Notes: a model not told the origin generated them from the sequence alone. DNA of 64,000 bases from Prorocentrum cordatum (GCA_963575745.1 CAUYUJ010019596.1:92501-156500); one strand, 5' to 3'; shown: positions 52,898-62,339, counted from the first letter of the stretch. Translations and numbers: made by a program.

Positions 52898-54877
52898 ATG
52901 GCACGCACCAAACTTCACGGTCGGAAGTTTAAGTCTGGCCGCAATGGTATTCAGAAGCGAGCTGCTGGTGCGGCTCTTTTCGAGCATCTGGTTGGTATTT
53001 ACGCGTCTGGGAGGCAGGTCTCAGCTAAGGACTTGGCAATAGCATGTCATTATTGTGATGTTGCAGATGTGGGTGGGGCTCACTGGGAGTTGTGGGGCAT
53101 GCCCCCTGGAAAACAAAGTGGCAAGTACAAAGATCACTTAGATAGGCTTCTTCCGAGTGGTGGGGAACTGATGAGCGTGAAACTTCCCATGGCGGTTCGT
53201 GGTCGATCTCATTTGACTAAATCGTCGACGTTCGTGCAGCTCGTTTTCGAATCGATTTCTGAGGAAGTTAAACTATCAAGCGAAACGGCACGTTTACTCG
53301 AAGAAGGAACGGACGACGTCCAATCTGTCATGATGACACGTGCATACCAATCACATCCACACGTTGAACAGTCCCTGGCTGAGACTGGAAAGTGGCCCCT
53401 TCCCATAGCATTGTACGCAGACGCGGTGCGGTATTCACCGCTGCACGCAGGGCGCACAGACAGCGTCCTCAATGTCAGCGTGGTCAACTTGATTACACAT
53501 ACGCGTCATTATATCGGCTTCTTGCGCACGCTTGACAAATGCTTGTGTGGGTGTAGTGGGCACTGCACGCTGTACGGCTTCATGCATGTAGTGGAGTGGA
53601 TGCTCAAAGCGTTGGTGAATGGGACCTCCCCCCCTACTAAGTACGACGGTTCACCTTGGGATCGGGTTGGGCAAGCGGGAAAGGATCTCGGGTGCAGGGC
53701 AGTGTTGCTGTACGCGAAGGGGGACTGGGCAGAGTTTCAGAAGAGTTTCGGGCTATCGCCGTGGAACAGCGTGTTCGCCCCTTGCCCGTGCTGCGTGGCG
53801 CCGTTGGACTCCCTCCATGTGACGTATCCTGGTTTTTTGTGTCCCGATGGCCTCCCCTTCGAGGATCGCACGGCCCCGTCATACTATGAAGCTTGTCGGC
53901 GTTGTGAACGCACTATTCGCATTGATTCGGAGCCCAAACGAAAGCAGATATTAGGGATGCTGAGTTTTTGTGACCCAGAGCCGAAGAAGCTGGGGGGCCT
54001 TGTTGTCACGAAGACGGTAGAGGGTGTAGGTTTGGAGCTCAATGACCAGTTGCTTCCATCGCCAGGGCTTGTAGACGTCAGAGATGCTTGGACGCAGGCG
54101 TTGCCGTTTGATTGCGTTTTCTGGAGAGCCAGCAGGGACGAGAAAGGCACCTGCCTGGACCCAGTGTCTCATCGCAGCCCAATATTCTCGGACATGTTAC
54201 GATCTACGCCATTCTCGGTGTTAGGCCTAGACGTGCTACACACAGTGCACCTGGGCGTTGCGCAGAGGCTTGGTTCGGTGATTTTCTGGAGGGTGATCGA
54301 CGCGAATGTGGCACGCAAGAGAGCGATCGCACAGCGAGTGAAGCACATGGAGTCTGAATTGCACGCGTGGTACGAGCTCCAGAAAATCCCGCAGGAGGCC
54401 AGGCTCGGCAGGCTCACTCCAGGCATGATCGGAGGTACCATCAAGTTAAATCGGAAGCGAGGTGCCCCCCACCCAGGCGTTCCCATGAAAATCAAGGGGG
54501 CAGAGATGTCTTCGTTACTTCCATTCTGCAAGTATTTGTTGGTTACATACTACGATCGCGTCCCGCATGCGGCGTCCCTCATGATGTCGATTGACGCGTT
54601 GTTGTCGTGGCTCGCAGTGTGCAAAGACATGGACGCTCGCCCGACCATTCAAGACTACACGCCTGTGTTGGACAGCGCCGCGCGCGTCGTGGTGCACGCG
54701 CAGAACGCACAGGTGAGGCTCACACCCAAATGGCACTTATTCTGTCATCTTACTCACAGGACCCGCCTCGCCCCTCCTCATCACCACTCCTCTCCTAGGA
54801 CTAGGGCAAGGCAAGAGGGGGAGGTGGGCGGCATGAGGGGGGATGCGCAACGAGGAGCGAGAGGGAGAACGATGTGA
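52898..54877 (+). CDS. Transposase-like protein (DVLHTV family), 3'-truncated
   Basis: A 659-codon ORF from ATG 52898 (MARTKLHGRKFKSGRN). In order it has a helical N-terminus, WPLPIALYADAVRYSPLHAG, CLCGCSGHC, YAKGDWAEFQKSFGLSPW, CPCCVAPLDS, LGLDVLHTVHLGVAQ and TPKWHLFCHL. The same layout occurs in the minus-strand pseudogene 34713-32908. After about 54755 the frame runs into low-complexity sequence while the paralogue continues with PRYFWTYGDE, so the C-terminus is missing or lies in an exon I cannot find. A DDE transposase is the best guess from spaced Asp motifs and a CxxC knuckle; no terminal repeats were identified. The N-terminal part differs from the paralogue, so the two are different families or only distantly related. 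Confidence 0.6.
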   Translation: MARTKLHGRKFKSGRNGIQKRAAGAALFEHLVGIYASGRQVSAKDLAIACHYCDVADVGGAHWELWGMPPGKQSGKYKDHLDRLLPSGGELMSVKLPMAVRGRSHLTKSSTFVQLVFESISEEVKLSSETARLLEEGTDDVQSVMMTRAYQSHPHVEQSLAETGKWPLPIALYADAVRYSPLHAGRTDSVLNVSVVNLITHTRHYIGFLRTLDKCLCGCSGHCTLYGFMHVVEWMLKALVNGTSPPTKYDGSPWDRVGQAGKDLGCRAVLLYAKGDWAEFQKSFGLSPWNSVFAPCPCCVAPLDSLHVTYPGFLCPDGLPFEDRTAPSYYEACRRCERTIRIDSEPKRKQILGMLSFCDPEPKKLGGLVVTKTVEGVGLELNDQLLPSPGLVDVRDAWTQALPFDCVFWRASRDEKGTCLDPVSHRSPIFSDMLRSTPFSVLGLDVLHTVHLGVAQRLGSVIFWRVIDANVARKRAIAQRVKHMESELHAWYELQKIPQEARLGRLTPGMIGGTIKLNRKRGAPHPGVPMKIKGAEMSSLLPFCKYLLVTYYDRVPHAASLMMSIDALLSWLAVCKDMDARPTIQDYTPVLDSAARVVVHAQNAQVRLTPKWHLFCHLTHRTRLAPPHHHSSPRTRARQEGEVGGMRGDAQRGARGRTM

Positions 54878-55409
54878 AGGAGGAACACCCACCCCCGCTG
54901 TACACCAATGCACATGCCACATCATGCCCTGGTAATCGTGGTGCACACTCCGCACGTATATACCACGTCCCTTGCACGCCCCTCACAGCTCCCCAATCCT
55001 GCTCCCCAATCCTGCTCCCCTCTCGTTTCTGAGATCCGTGCACAATCTAGTCCGCGCTCAGCGTCGCGGGCGATCGGTTCCTCGTGCGCACGATGTAAAA
55101 GCAAAGTCGTGATCGTGTCAGCTCAATTGTTTTTGTGCTTGCGCGCTCGGGGGCTGGGGTGAAAATCATGGTTGCGTGCGCGAGGAGCCGATCACTCGAT
55201 CGACTGAGCCCTTGGCCCTAAAAGGATATGGATCTTTGGCCCTCCTCGCCTGTACTCCACCTTCACAGACGAGTCCCTCAACTTGACCGTGCGCAATTTG
55301 GCCCAGCGCTGCCACCGGTTGACTTTCAGCAGGACGCTTCACCACCACGCCCGCCTCATTGGAGCCCTCGGACAGTCTAGATATATTTACGCCACGCCTA
55401 TCAAACGCC
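54878..55409. other. Intergenic region, nothing recognised
   Basis: Contains a tiny tandem repeat (caatcctgctcccc) near 54995 but no gene, relic or foldback that I can support. Confidence 0.5.
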
Positions 55410-56251
55410 ATGGCCGAGGTGCTGGGTTTGGGCAACGGGGCGCCAAGCTGGCTGGTAGATAGGGTGCGAGTGCTCGTGCCAGAGGAGGGGGGCCGCATTC
55501 TCAACGAACATAATGCGGATGGTTTGATGGCGGTTGCTGTGAATGAGGTTGGCATGTGGCTGAGGGGGGACGCACCCGTACCAATCGACCGCTATTTGGA
55601 TTTTTTTGAAGTGTTCTGCGGTGCTGGTGGCATCACGAAGCAGATGATCGCCAAAGGCTACAAAGCACGGGGGTTCGACAGGCCACTAGACGGGGCAAAC
55701 ACCCCACATCAGCCCCTCGACAACTCACACCATCACATAGAGCGCAGAGAGCGCGGGTGCGACTTGGACGCGACTTGGACGCGCCCAGGTTACGCCCAAG
55801 TTGCGTCCAAGTTGCGTCCAAGTTGCACCCGACGCGTTCCTCTGCGCTCACGCCCAGGCGAACCTCGCATGAGACTGAAGACGTGTGCACGCTGCTTGGT
55901 CTCCTCACGTGCGCGCTGGGCGTCATGCAGGTCAAGCCTGACGGCTCGGTAATGTTTGAGCCTGAGTGTTCCACGTGGTTGAACACCACGGTGTACCACA
56001 CCAAGCGGGACAGGCTCAACGGCATCTATGGCGACGAGGGCAGGAGGGATGTGCTAGAGGCCAACTTCGTGGCTGAAATAGTGTGGGACCCTCAGCTATC
56101 TCGTTTCGCTTCCGCGTCGCGGTCTGGCGGAGGGATCGCGGAAGCGATGCGATCGCGAGTGAAGCTGGCGCATGCGCAGTCGCGCACGCAGCAGCGAAGT
56201 AGAGCTAACGAGGTGGATCGAGAGGAGACATGAGAAAGAGGGATAGGGGGG

Positions 56252-56302
<51 letters not shown>

Positions 56303-56419
56303 AGAGAAATGGAGTGATACTTATATATATACATAGAGAGAGAGAGATCAAGAGAGAGAGAGACGAAGACTACGGGAGGAAGGATGCATACATGGAGAAC
56401 TAAATATAGAGAGAGAGAG

Positions 56420-56472
<53 letters not shown>

Positions 56473-58826
56473 TCACTTTACGAACTACTTGGTCCATCTC
56501 GTCATCAAATCTCGTCACCCATCGGCATCATCCTCCAGCCTCACCCCCCTCCCCGACGGCCGCAGGCGCGGGGGGGTGATCGGATCAGGCGGGGAGGCGA
56601 TGGACGAGATGAGAGAAGTGACTTCTCTCATCTCGTCCATCGCCTCAGAAATCGTGATGATGGATGGCTAGGTCGGGTACTGGGGCATGAGGATGAGGGG
56701 ATGGCAGGAGAGCGTGACGCGCGCTCCCGCGGACGCCCCACCGCCCCAGACGGCCGGCCACCCAGGTCGCGGCTTGCGACCATGGCGCGAGCTCGCGGCG
56801 TGATGTTGATTTTAGAGAACCCGTCGTGCTCCATCTTTTGGCACGTGAGATCTGTCAAGGACCGCCCCTTACGCTCGTTGTCGGGGGAAGAGGAAGGAGC
56901 AGGCGATGCATAGGAGCTGACATAACGTACTCTGGGGATGGCAGTGGTTGGCAGACGCGGACGTCGCTGGTTGCACAATCCGTAGCATGTTGGTCGAGAT
57001 GAGCGGTGCTAACCGAATTTCACTGCCACGGTTGGGTTCGCGCGCGGCGGCGGCTTGGCACGCCAGTCGCGCAAGGCCACGGCATGACGCGCCGATCGAG
57101 GAAGCATGCGATCGCGAACCCCAGACGGTTGATGAATATTTCGAGGTGACGAAGGAGGAGCTGAGCGAGCTGGACGAACATGAGCTGAGCGAAAGCCATA
57201 TCGACGAGTCGTCCGAGAGCAAGATCGATTACGATGACGATGACACGGGGCAGAGACAGACCAGATTCGAGAGGGCGCTCGACAAGATCGGAGAGCCCCG
57301 TGTCATCGTCATCGTTATCGTTCTCGTTCTCGGACGACTCGTCGATATGGTTTTCGCTCAGCTCATCTTCGTCCAGCTGGCTCAACTCCTCCTTCGTCAC
57401 CTCGAAATATTCATCAACCGTCTGGGGTTCGCGATCGCATGCTTCCTCGATCGGCGCGTCATGCCGTGGCCTTGCGCGACTGGCGTGCCAAGCCGCCGCG
57501 CGCGAGCTCCACCGTGACAGTGAAATTCGGCTAGCCCCGCTCATCGCGAGCCAAAATGCTACGGCTGGTGCAACCAGCGACGTCGGCGTCTGCCTGGATG
57601 ACTCGCGCTGACGAGGGTGTTCAGCCGCTCGATGGTGAGTGAGAGATGAAAACAACTGTGGGAGGGTGGCGGGAGGGCGGACGGGAGGGGGAAGGCGAGA
57701 TTGGAGGGAGAGAGGGGGGAGGAGATAGAGAGTGAGGTATTCGAATGAGAAGACAATTTAAATACAATAAGAATTGGGGGAGGAAAAGGGTGGAGGGAGA
57801 ATGAGGACACCCACGTTCGTGCCGCAGCATGCCCACTTCTCACCGTCCACCCCCCCCGCAACATCCTATACATTTGGGCGCGGTCAGTCGGAGTTAGGGA
57901 TGCGACTTGGGCGCGCCCAGGCAGCGTCTAAATCGTTACATCCGAGACTCAGGCGGATGCGATTTGGATGCGGCATGGGCGCGCCCAAGTCGCATCCAAA
58001 AAAGGTTCACCGACCTACGATTGGCAGCGTGTGAATGCGAGAGCGGCAACGAGGACGGCAACGACGACGGCGACGGCTGACTTTAGGCGGCCCCAGCAAC
58101 TCTGGCCTCTCCGGTCACGTGACGACGGCGGCGACGGCGGATTGCGCAGATGATATTGCCACTTCGGGCGCTCCGTCCACTAGGATTCGGCTTGGTCAGG
58201 ACATCCGTGATACGCTTGTTACAAGAGTGCTTTGAAGCATGGCGACGTACGGTGGCGGCAACGGCGGGGCGGTGACAACTGCCATACTCATCATCATCCG
58301 TGTCTCCATGCTCTCCTCTTCCCTCCTCCGTGACCCGATCTGCAATGATATTTCCTTCTGATCCTGGACATGTTATCCTCCATCACATCGCCTTCCTCAT
58401 TCCTCGCGTCAGCCGCTCTCCCATTCCTCGCTTTCTTTATCCTCCTCGCGCGTGCCGCAGGACATGCTGGAGCTGGTGACCGCTACCAAATACACTGTGT
58501 ACCTGGCCGCCTTCGGCTGGACCTCGCTGAAGCCGCTGGCTGTGTGGACGAACCACGACGCTAGGCTCGCTCGCTCTCTGCTCGGATGTTCCAGGCGCGA
58601 TGCTGAGCAAGCGCTGCTGACATCGGATGCCGACGCCACGCCTTTGTATACGCTTGGCCCTAGAGCCACGCAGCGCAAACGCACGGACGATGGCAGCGAG
58701 AAGCGCACTGGGTGGAGGCAGACAGGCTGGATCAATAGCACATCTAGCCAGTCTGCATCCAAAGAGTACCCCGCCCGTTTTTGCAGCGTGGTTGCAGATT
58801 TGGCAGCGCTGAGCCTGCCTTTGTAA
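55410..58826 (+). CDS. C5-methyltransferase-like protein, four predicted exons
   Basis: Predicted exons 55410-55694, 55874-56082, 56766-56844 and 58461-58826 total 939 bp: 312 residues and a TAA. Exon 1 ends with FFEVFCGAGGITKQMIAKGY, a class I SAM-binding motif I as in cytosine-5 methyltransferases. Exon 2 (TEDVCTLLGLLTCALGV, FEPECSTWLNT) holds a Cys where the catalytic PC loop would be. Exon 3 has VMLILENPSCSIFWH, like the ENV motif VI. Exon 4 (DMLELVTATKYTVYLAAFGW, SLKPLAVWTN, SASKEYPARF) closes the domain. Intron 1 is GC-AG, the others GT-AG, and phases agree. The family seems expanded in dinoflagellates; whether it methylates DNA is unknown, since the Pro-Cys pair is altered to PEC. Confidence 0.65.
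55755..55830. repeat. TTGGACGC foldback element, copy 4, in intron 1
   Basis: Arms 55755-55782 and 55803-55830 match at 26 of 28 positions. It makes up nearly half of the predicted 179-bp GC-AG intron (55695-55873) of the methyltransferase-like gene. Confidence 0.9.
56240..56475. repeat. (GA)n microsatellite in intron 2
   Basis: GAGA runs at 56250-56310, 56334-56365 and 56405-56470 within the predicted intron 56083-56765. Confidence 0.9.
56594..56646. repeat. Perfect 26-bp palindrome with a single-base centre
   Basis: 56594-56619 and 56621-56646 are exact reverse complements around one G at 56620. It lies in predicted intron 2 of the methyltransferase-like gene. Confidence 0.97.
56979..56998 (+). 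other. Spliced-leader relic in the left foldback arm
   Basis: tCCGTAGCATgTTGGtCgaG, lacking one C of the leader's GCC and with a few substitutions; ATG follows at 56999. Confidence 0.55.
56999..57250 (+). CDS. ORF start behind the relic, left arm; function unknown
   Basis: ATG 56999 opens MSGANRISLPRLGSRAAAAW, then ACDREPQTVDEYFEVTKEEL and an acidic stretch SELDEHELSESHIDESSESK. The ORF stays open to 57517 by reading antisense into the right arm, which is unlikely to be meaningful. The arm is probably a 5' fragment of a retroposed mRNA for an unidentified acidic protein. Confidence 0.35.
57293..57544 (-). CDS. ORF start behind the relic, right arm; function unknown
   Basis: Minus-strand ATG at 57544 opens MSGASRISLSRWSSRAAAWH and continues with the same EACDREPQTVDEYFEVTKEE as the left arm. 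Substitutions between the arms leave both frames open. Confidence 0.35.
57545..57564 (-). other. Spliced-leader relic in the right foldback arm
   Basis: On the minus strand CCGTAGC-ATTTTGGCTCgcG: the leader with one C deleted and two 3' changes, immediately followed by ATG at 57544. It is closer to the leader than the left-arm copy. Confidence 0.7.
57898..57997. repeat. TTGGACGC-family foldback, copy 5
   Basis: Arms 57898-57919 and 57976-57997 are perfect 22-bp reverse complements (gcgacttgggcgcgccc core) with a 56-base spacer; also in predicted intron 3. Confidence 0.92.
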
Positions 58827-58948
58827 GTCGCAGCACGCACGACGCACGACACCACACATGAGAGAACAATGCACGAGAGCGACGGCGTGCGTGTGCGCAC
58901 GGCATGGCGTTCTAGGCGCTCCAGGCGCGCAGTGGCGCGAAATGTATA

Positions 58949-59116
58949 CGGTGGCGGCATTGGTTAAGGAATGTGCCCAAGAAGCTTCAGACCATCGATG
59001 GTTCCTTCTCTGATGAGGGCGGCGGTGATATCAATGGCCAATCCACGATTGGAGTTCTACGGGCTTCCAGACCCTGGATTTCTAACCCGATGGTTCCATA
59101 TCCAATGCCCTCACCG
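58949..59116. mobile_element. Short TIR element, copy 2, flanked by TA
   Basis: Starts CGGTGGCGGCATTGG, ends CCAATGCCCTCACCG, flanked by TA on both sides. About 25-bp ends including the TA match as inverted repeats at about 21 of 25 positions. It matches 51062-51229 along the full length. TA flanks fit a Tc1/mariner- or Harbinger-type non-autonomous element; superfamily not determined. Confidence 0.8.
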
Positions 59117-59283
59117 TAGCGGTCCCTCCCTCGATTTCCATCCAGCACTCGCACTCCCTCCTGCATGCACGTTTTGTCGAGGCTGAGGTTGTTCTTAATC
59201 ATCGTGCCAGCTGTGCCCCATCGGCGTGACAACCACATGTTATGTTTGAATTGCCAAAGCGGTGACTCGAACAAGGGCACGAC

Positions 59284-59347
59284 AACGGGTCGCGATGTTT
59301 TACGACTCTCGTGGTACCATGCGAGTCGTAAAACATCGCGACCCGTT
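59284..59347. repeat. Perfect 25-bp inverted repeat with a palindromic centre
   Basis: Arms 59284-59308 and 59323-59347 are exact reverse complements; the 14-base spacer itself contains tggtacca. No gene is supported between 59120 and 59960; (TCC)n and (CGT)n stretches lie at 59520-59560 and 59720-59820. Confidence 0.95.
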
Positions 59348-59963
59348 TTCGTGGCCATGATGTAAGCATCACCCCCTGCACCCCCCTCCAAAAAATCATA
59401 TACACGTAACTTCTCGAGCCGCCTTTGGGGCTTGCAAGCACGCGCGTTTTTTTTGCTTGTGATTGCCGAAGCGTTACGCACTGCAGTTCCCGTGGGTAAC
59501 CATCGGAGTTCTGATATGTTCCTCCTCCTCTTCCTCCTCATCCTCCTCCTCATCCTCATTCGTCCATCCATCGCTGTCACCCCTCCTTCACGAATGCAGA
59601 TTGGCAGCACCAGCCGACTTCAGAAACGATGAATGAGGCAGTCGAGGGGAGGGAGGACATATATCAGGTGGACACGGGCAACGGAGAAGGTAGCAACTAC
59701 CATCGCCCCGCTGCTGCTGCCGTTGTCGTCGTCCCCTCGTCGTCATCGTCTGCCTTCCCCATCGTCGATCCTCGTCGTCGGCCCTCCTCGTCGTCGGTCC
59801 TCGTCGTCGCCTTATTTCGAGAGCATCTTCACTACGCAGGCGGGCGCGGCGAGCCCGCGCGTGCAGCGCGCGCGCCCGCGAGATGACAACAATGACGGTG
59901 ACTGTGCTGACTAGATTATCTAATGATAATAGCTATTTAATTAATGATATGATATACATGTTG

Positions 59964-60029
59964 TCTTAGATCTTATTTTAAGATCCATAAATAAGATCCA
60001 AAAACTAGATCTTAAAATAAGATCTAAGA
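59964..60029. repeat. 22-bp AT-rich inverted repeat beside a GGTCCGGGACC array
   Basis: Perfect arms 59964-59985 and 60008-60029 built on agatcttattttaagatc, with a 22-base spacer. It ends 15 bases before the array at 60045, the same arrangement as at 43369, mirrored. Confidence 0.93.
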
Positions 60030-60044
60030 GACCCCTGGGCAGGG

Positions 60045-60132
60045 GGGTCCGGGACCGGGGGGAGTCCGGGACCTCGAGGGGGTCCGGGACCGGGGGGGTC
60101 CGGGACCGGGGGGGGTCCGGGACCGGGGGTCC
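60045..60132. repeat. GGTCCGGGACC array, third block
   Basis: Five to six units ggtccgggaccggg, followed at about 60170-60285 by another short tandem repeat (tcggtcgcg). Confidence 0.9.
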
Positions 60133-60429
60133 CAGATCATTGAATCCCAAAAAAATCCGGGCGCGACTGGTCGCGACGATAGCGCTTCGGTCGCGCTCGG
60201 TCGCGGCGGTAAAGTCGGTAGCGCTCGGTCGCGACCGATTCGTCGGCAGCGGTCGGTCGCGCGTCGGTCGCGCGTCGGTCGCGGGAGAGGTGGCGATCTG
60301 AAGATGAGGGAAGGGTGGTGGTCTGAAAACGAGGGATAATCTGAGGATGAGTGAGTTCACGGGCTGACCGATTTCGAAGGTTGTTTGAGGACAGGGAGGG
60401 GAAGGGGCTTAGGAAATGAGTAAGGAGGA

Positions 60430-60771
60430 ATGCAGGAAGAAGATTCGAGGAGGAAGCGGACGGCTGAGAAAGGCCAGCACGCGTGGATGATGAGGAAGGC
60501 AGCTACGATTGGCGCAACGAGGACTGACCACGATTACAACGTCGATGATGATGACGGCGGCGACGCTACATGTGATAATGCAAATGGTGATGATTATGAT
60601 ATTGATGGCGATGGCGGTGATGGTGATGTTCCTAATGATGACGGCGATGATGAAATGCTGTCGTGCAGTTTTGTGGCTCAAGCAATGGCGTCGCCTCCGA
60701 TCGAACCCCCGCTCGAACCTCACCCCTACCACTTGCCCTTCTTTACTGGGCGCCCAGACCTCCCGCCTTAG
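60430..60771 (+). CDS. Doubtful acidic low-complexity ORF
   Basis: Opens MQEEDSRRKRTAEKGQHAWM, then Asp/Gly-rich sequence from GAT repeats and ends MASPPIEPPLEPHPYHLPFF. The Asp-rich part is repeat-derived. It is listed only because the ends look less repetitive. Confidence 0.2.
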   Translation: MQEEDSRRKRTAEKGQHAWMMRKAATIGATRTDHDYNVDDDDGGDATCDNANGDDYDIDGDGGDGDVPNDDGDDEMLSCSFVAQAMASPPIEPPLEPHPYHLPFFTGRPDLPP

Positions 60772-61258
60772 GGGCCGCTGGCTTTTGCAGATCCCCCTTT
60801 CTTCATTGGGCGCCCATGCCTCCCGTGTTGGGGTTGTATACCTGGGCAGTCCAGGGCGAGCTCAGTTTTTTCTTGGGGGGGGGGATTTTTTTGTGGAGAG
60901 CGTTTGTGTAGGGGCGTCTCCTTGCCTTGCCCCAATGTCTAGCCTGCAGGCGCGAGGAGTACTATCCCCTCGCGCCTTGCTAGCCAAACATCTTCGCGGC
61001 GCAGGCGCTGGGGCCGCCTTCTTTGCGAAGCTGGCGTGGGGCAAGAAACTCGATGACGATGTCGGCAATGGGCAGTGACGATGCAGCGCAGGAGCACGGG
61101 CAGCAGCAGCAGCAGGAGCAAGAGGAGCAGGATGAGCAGCAGCAGCAGCTGGAGCACGAGGATCAGGAGGGAGAGGAGGAGGAGGAGAATGAGGAGGAAG
61201 AGGAGGAGGAGGAACAGCAGCAGCAACAGAAGGCAGAGCCTCGACAGCAGCGCCAACG

Positions 61259-61281
61259 CCGCTTAGCCATTTTGACGCAGG
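61259..61281 (+). other. Degenerate spliced-leader relic
   Basis: ccgctTAGCCATTTTGacgCAgG keeps an unbroken TAGCCATTTTG with a 2-base insertion after CCG and changes in the last third. It lies 51 bases upstream of ATG 61333, a spacing like the 47779/47846 pair. Confidence 0.45.
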
Positions 61282-61332
61282 GCGTGCTGTCCCTTTTCCG
61301 GCCCCCTCGCGTATTTTGACCCCCGTCCCCCC

Positions 61333-61510
61333 ATGTCGTCGGCATTTCTCGAGCTCGTCGAGACGCCGACTGAGCTGGGTCAGCTTCTCGTCGAATACGT
61401 CGAGGGGGAAGGGGTCAAAAACGCGTTCCTGTCAGGACATTATCACTGGTTGCACAAAGATCACGCTGTCCATGGGCCCAGCCTGGCGTCGTGCGCCGCG
61501 CTGGTGGGTC
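61333..61510 (+). CDS. Probable first exon, unknown protein
   Basis: ATG 61333 gives MSSAFLELVETPTELGQLLV, then EYVEGEGVKNAFLSGHYHWL and HKDHAVHGPSLASCAALVG before the frame enters C and G homopolymers. The protein-like part, and the relic upstream, suggest a real gene start. A later exon may be at about 62005. Confidence 0.4.
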
Positions 61511-61519
61511 GCGCGCGCG

Positions 61520-61660
61520 AATGCCGCGCCCCCCCCCCCCCCCCCCTTCCCCTCGCGCCCCTCCCCTCTCGGACGCCGATTTCTCCAAAGGGGGGGGGGA
61601 GGGGGGGGGGGCGGGGGGGGGGGGGGGGGGGGTGGGCGGGGGGGGGAAGGAGGAAGATGA
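61520..61660. repeat. Long C and G homopolymer runs
   Basis: A C run at about 61531-61545, then G runs at about 61591-61635 broken by single bases. Such runs can form G-quadruplexes and are also prone to base-calling error. Confidence 0.9.
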
Positions 61661-62004
61661 GGGGCAGGACGAGGAGGAGCAGGGCGGGGAGGACGGGGCG
61701 GAGGAGGACGAGGAAGTAGAGGAGGAGGAAGAGGAGGAAGGGGGGGAAGATGAGGAGGACGACGAAAAGGCAGGACCAGGACGGAGAACGAGAAGGAGGA
61801 TGAGGGTGGAAGTTTTCTGTTAACCCACATCGGGCCCATGTTCGGGCCCGCGCTTCCAGGCTTCCAGGGCTAATATTTTCAGCGCGCCCAGGTTTTCAGG
61901 TCACGCGTTCAGGGTTAAGGGGGGCCCAAATCGAAGCGCAAAAATCGCGAAGCCCCCCCCCCCCCCTATTCCCTCCCCCAAACCATTTATGTGTCGCAGC
62001 CCAG

Positions 62005-62100
62005 GTAGAAGTACTGCTGCGCTACGCCCCAGGCAGCGACATTAGCTTCGTCGTTCTCAGAGACGGCGTTCAGACCGCGATGGCCAGGCGCCCGCAGCCC
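62005..62100 (+). CDS. Possible internal exon
   Basis: After an acceptor-like cgcagcccag the frame reads VEVLLRYAPGSDISFVVLRD and GVQTAMARRPQPAT before low-complexity sequence. It has no start codon; coding character is judged by eye only. Confidence 0.3.
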
Positions 62101-62339
62101 GCAACCAGGGGGAAGGGGGGTGATGCAGAGGACGATGTGAGGAGGTGGGATGGGGGAAAGGATGGAAGCAGGGGGCGGAGGAAGGGGGGGTGTAACTGAG
62201 GATGATGACGAGGCTGGAGCGCGAGGAAGGGGGGGGGATAATGATGCGGAGCAGGAAGGGGGGAGGGCGTGAAGGAAGATGGCGGTGATGATGATGGGCG
62301 GTGGAGGCCAGGGGGCCGCTGCTCGCGGCGGGCGCGCGG

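Larger units (their letters stand above)
56950..57594. repeat. ~300-bp-arm foldback containing two spliced-leader-tagged ORFs
   Basis: Arms 56950-57251 and 57295-57594 are reverse complements along their length, roughly nine in ten by eye, with a 43-base loop. Each arm carries, reading inwards, ggcagacgc, a degenerate spliced leader, an ATG and the same ORF start (MSGA-RISL, then PRHDAPIEEACDREPQTVDE, FEVTKEELS). The whole foldback lies in predicted intron 3 (56845-58460) of the methyltransferase-like gene. Confidence 0.9.

Noticed and set aside
60669-60681. Leader-like ttttgtggctcaag before an ATG
   Set aside because: Needs several inserted bases to align and lacks the CCGTAGCC half; chance cannot be excluded.
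61023-61319. Gln/Glu-rich ORF
   Set aside because: Almost wholly CAG/GAG repeat; start and end have no protein-like sequence I can support.
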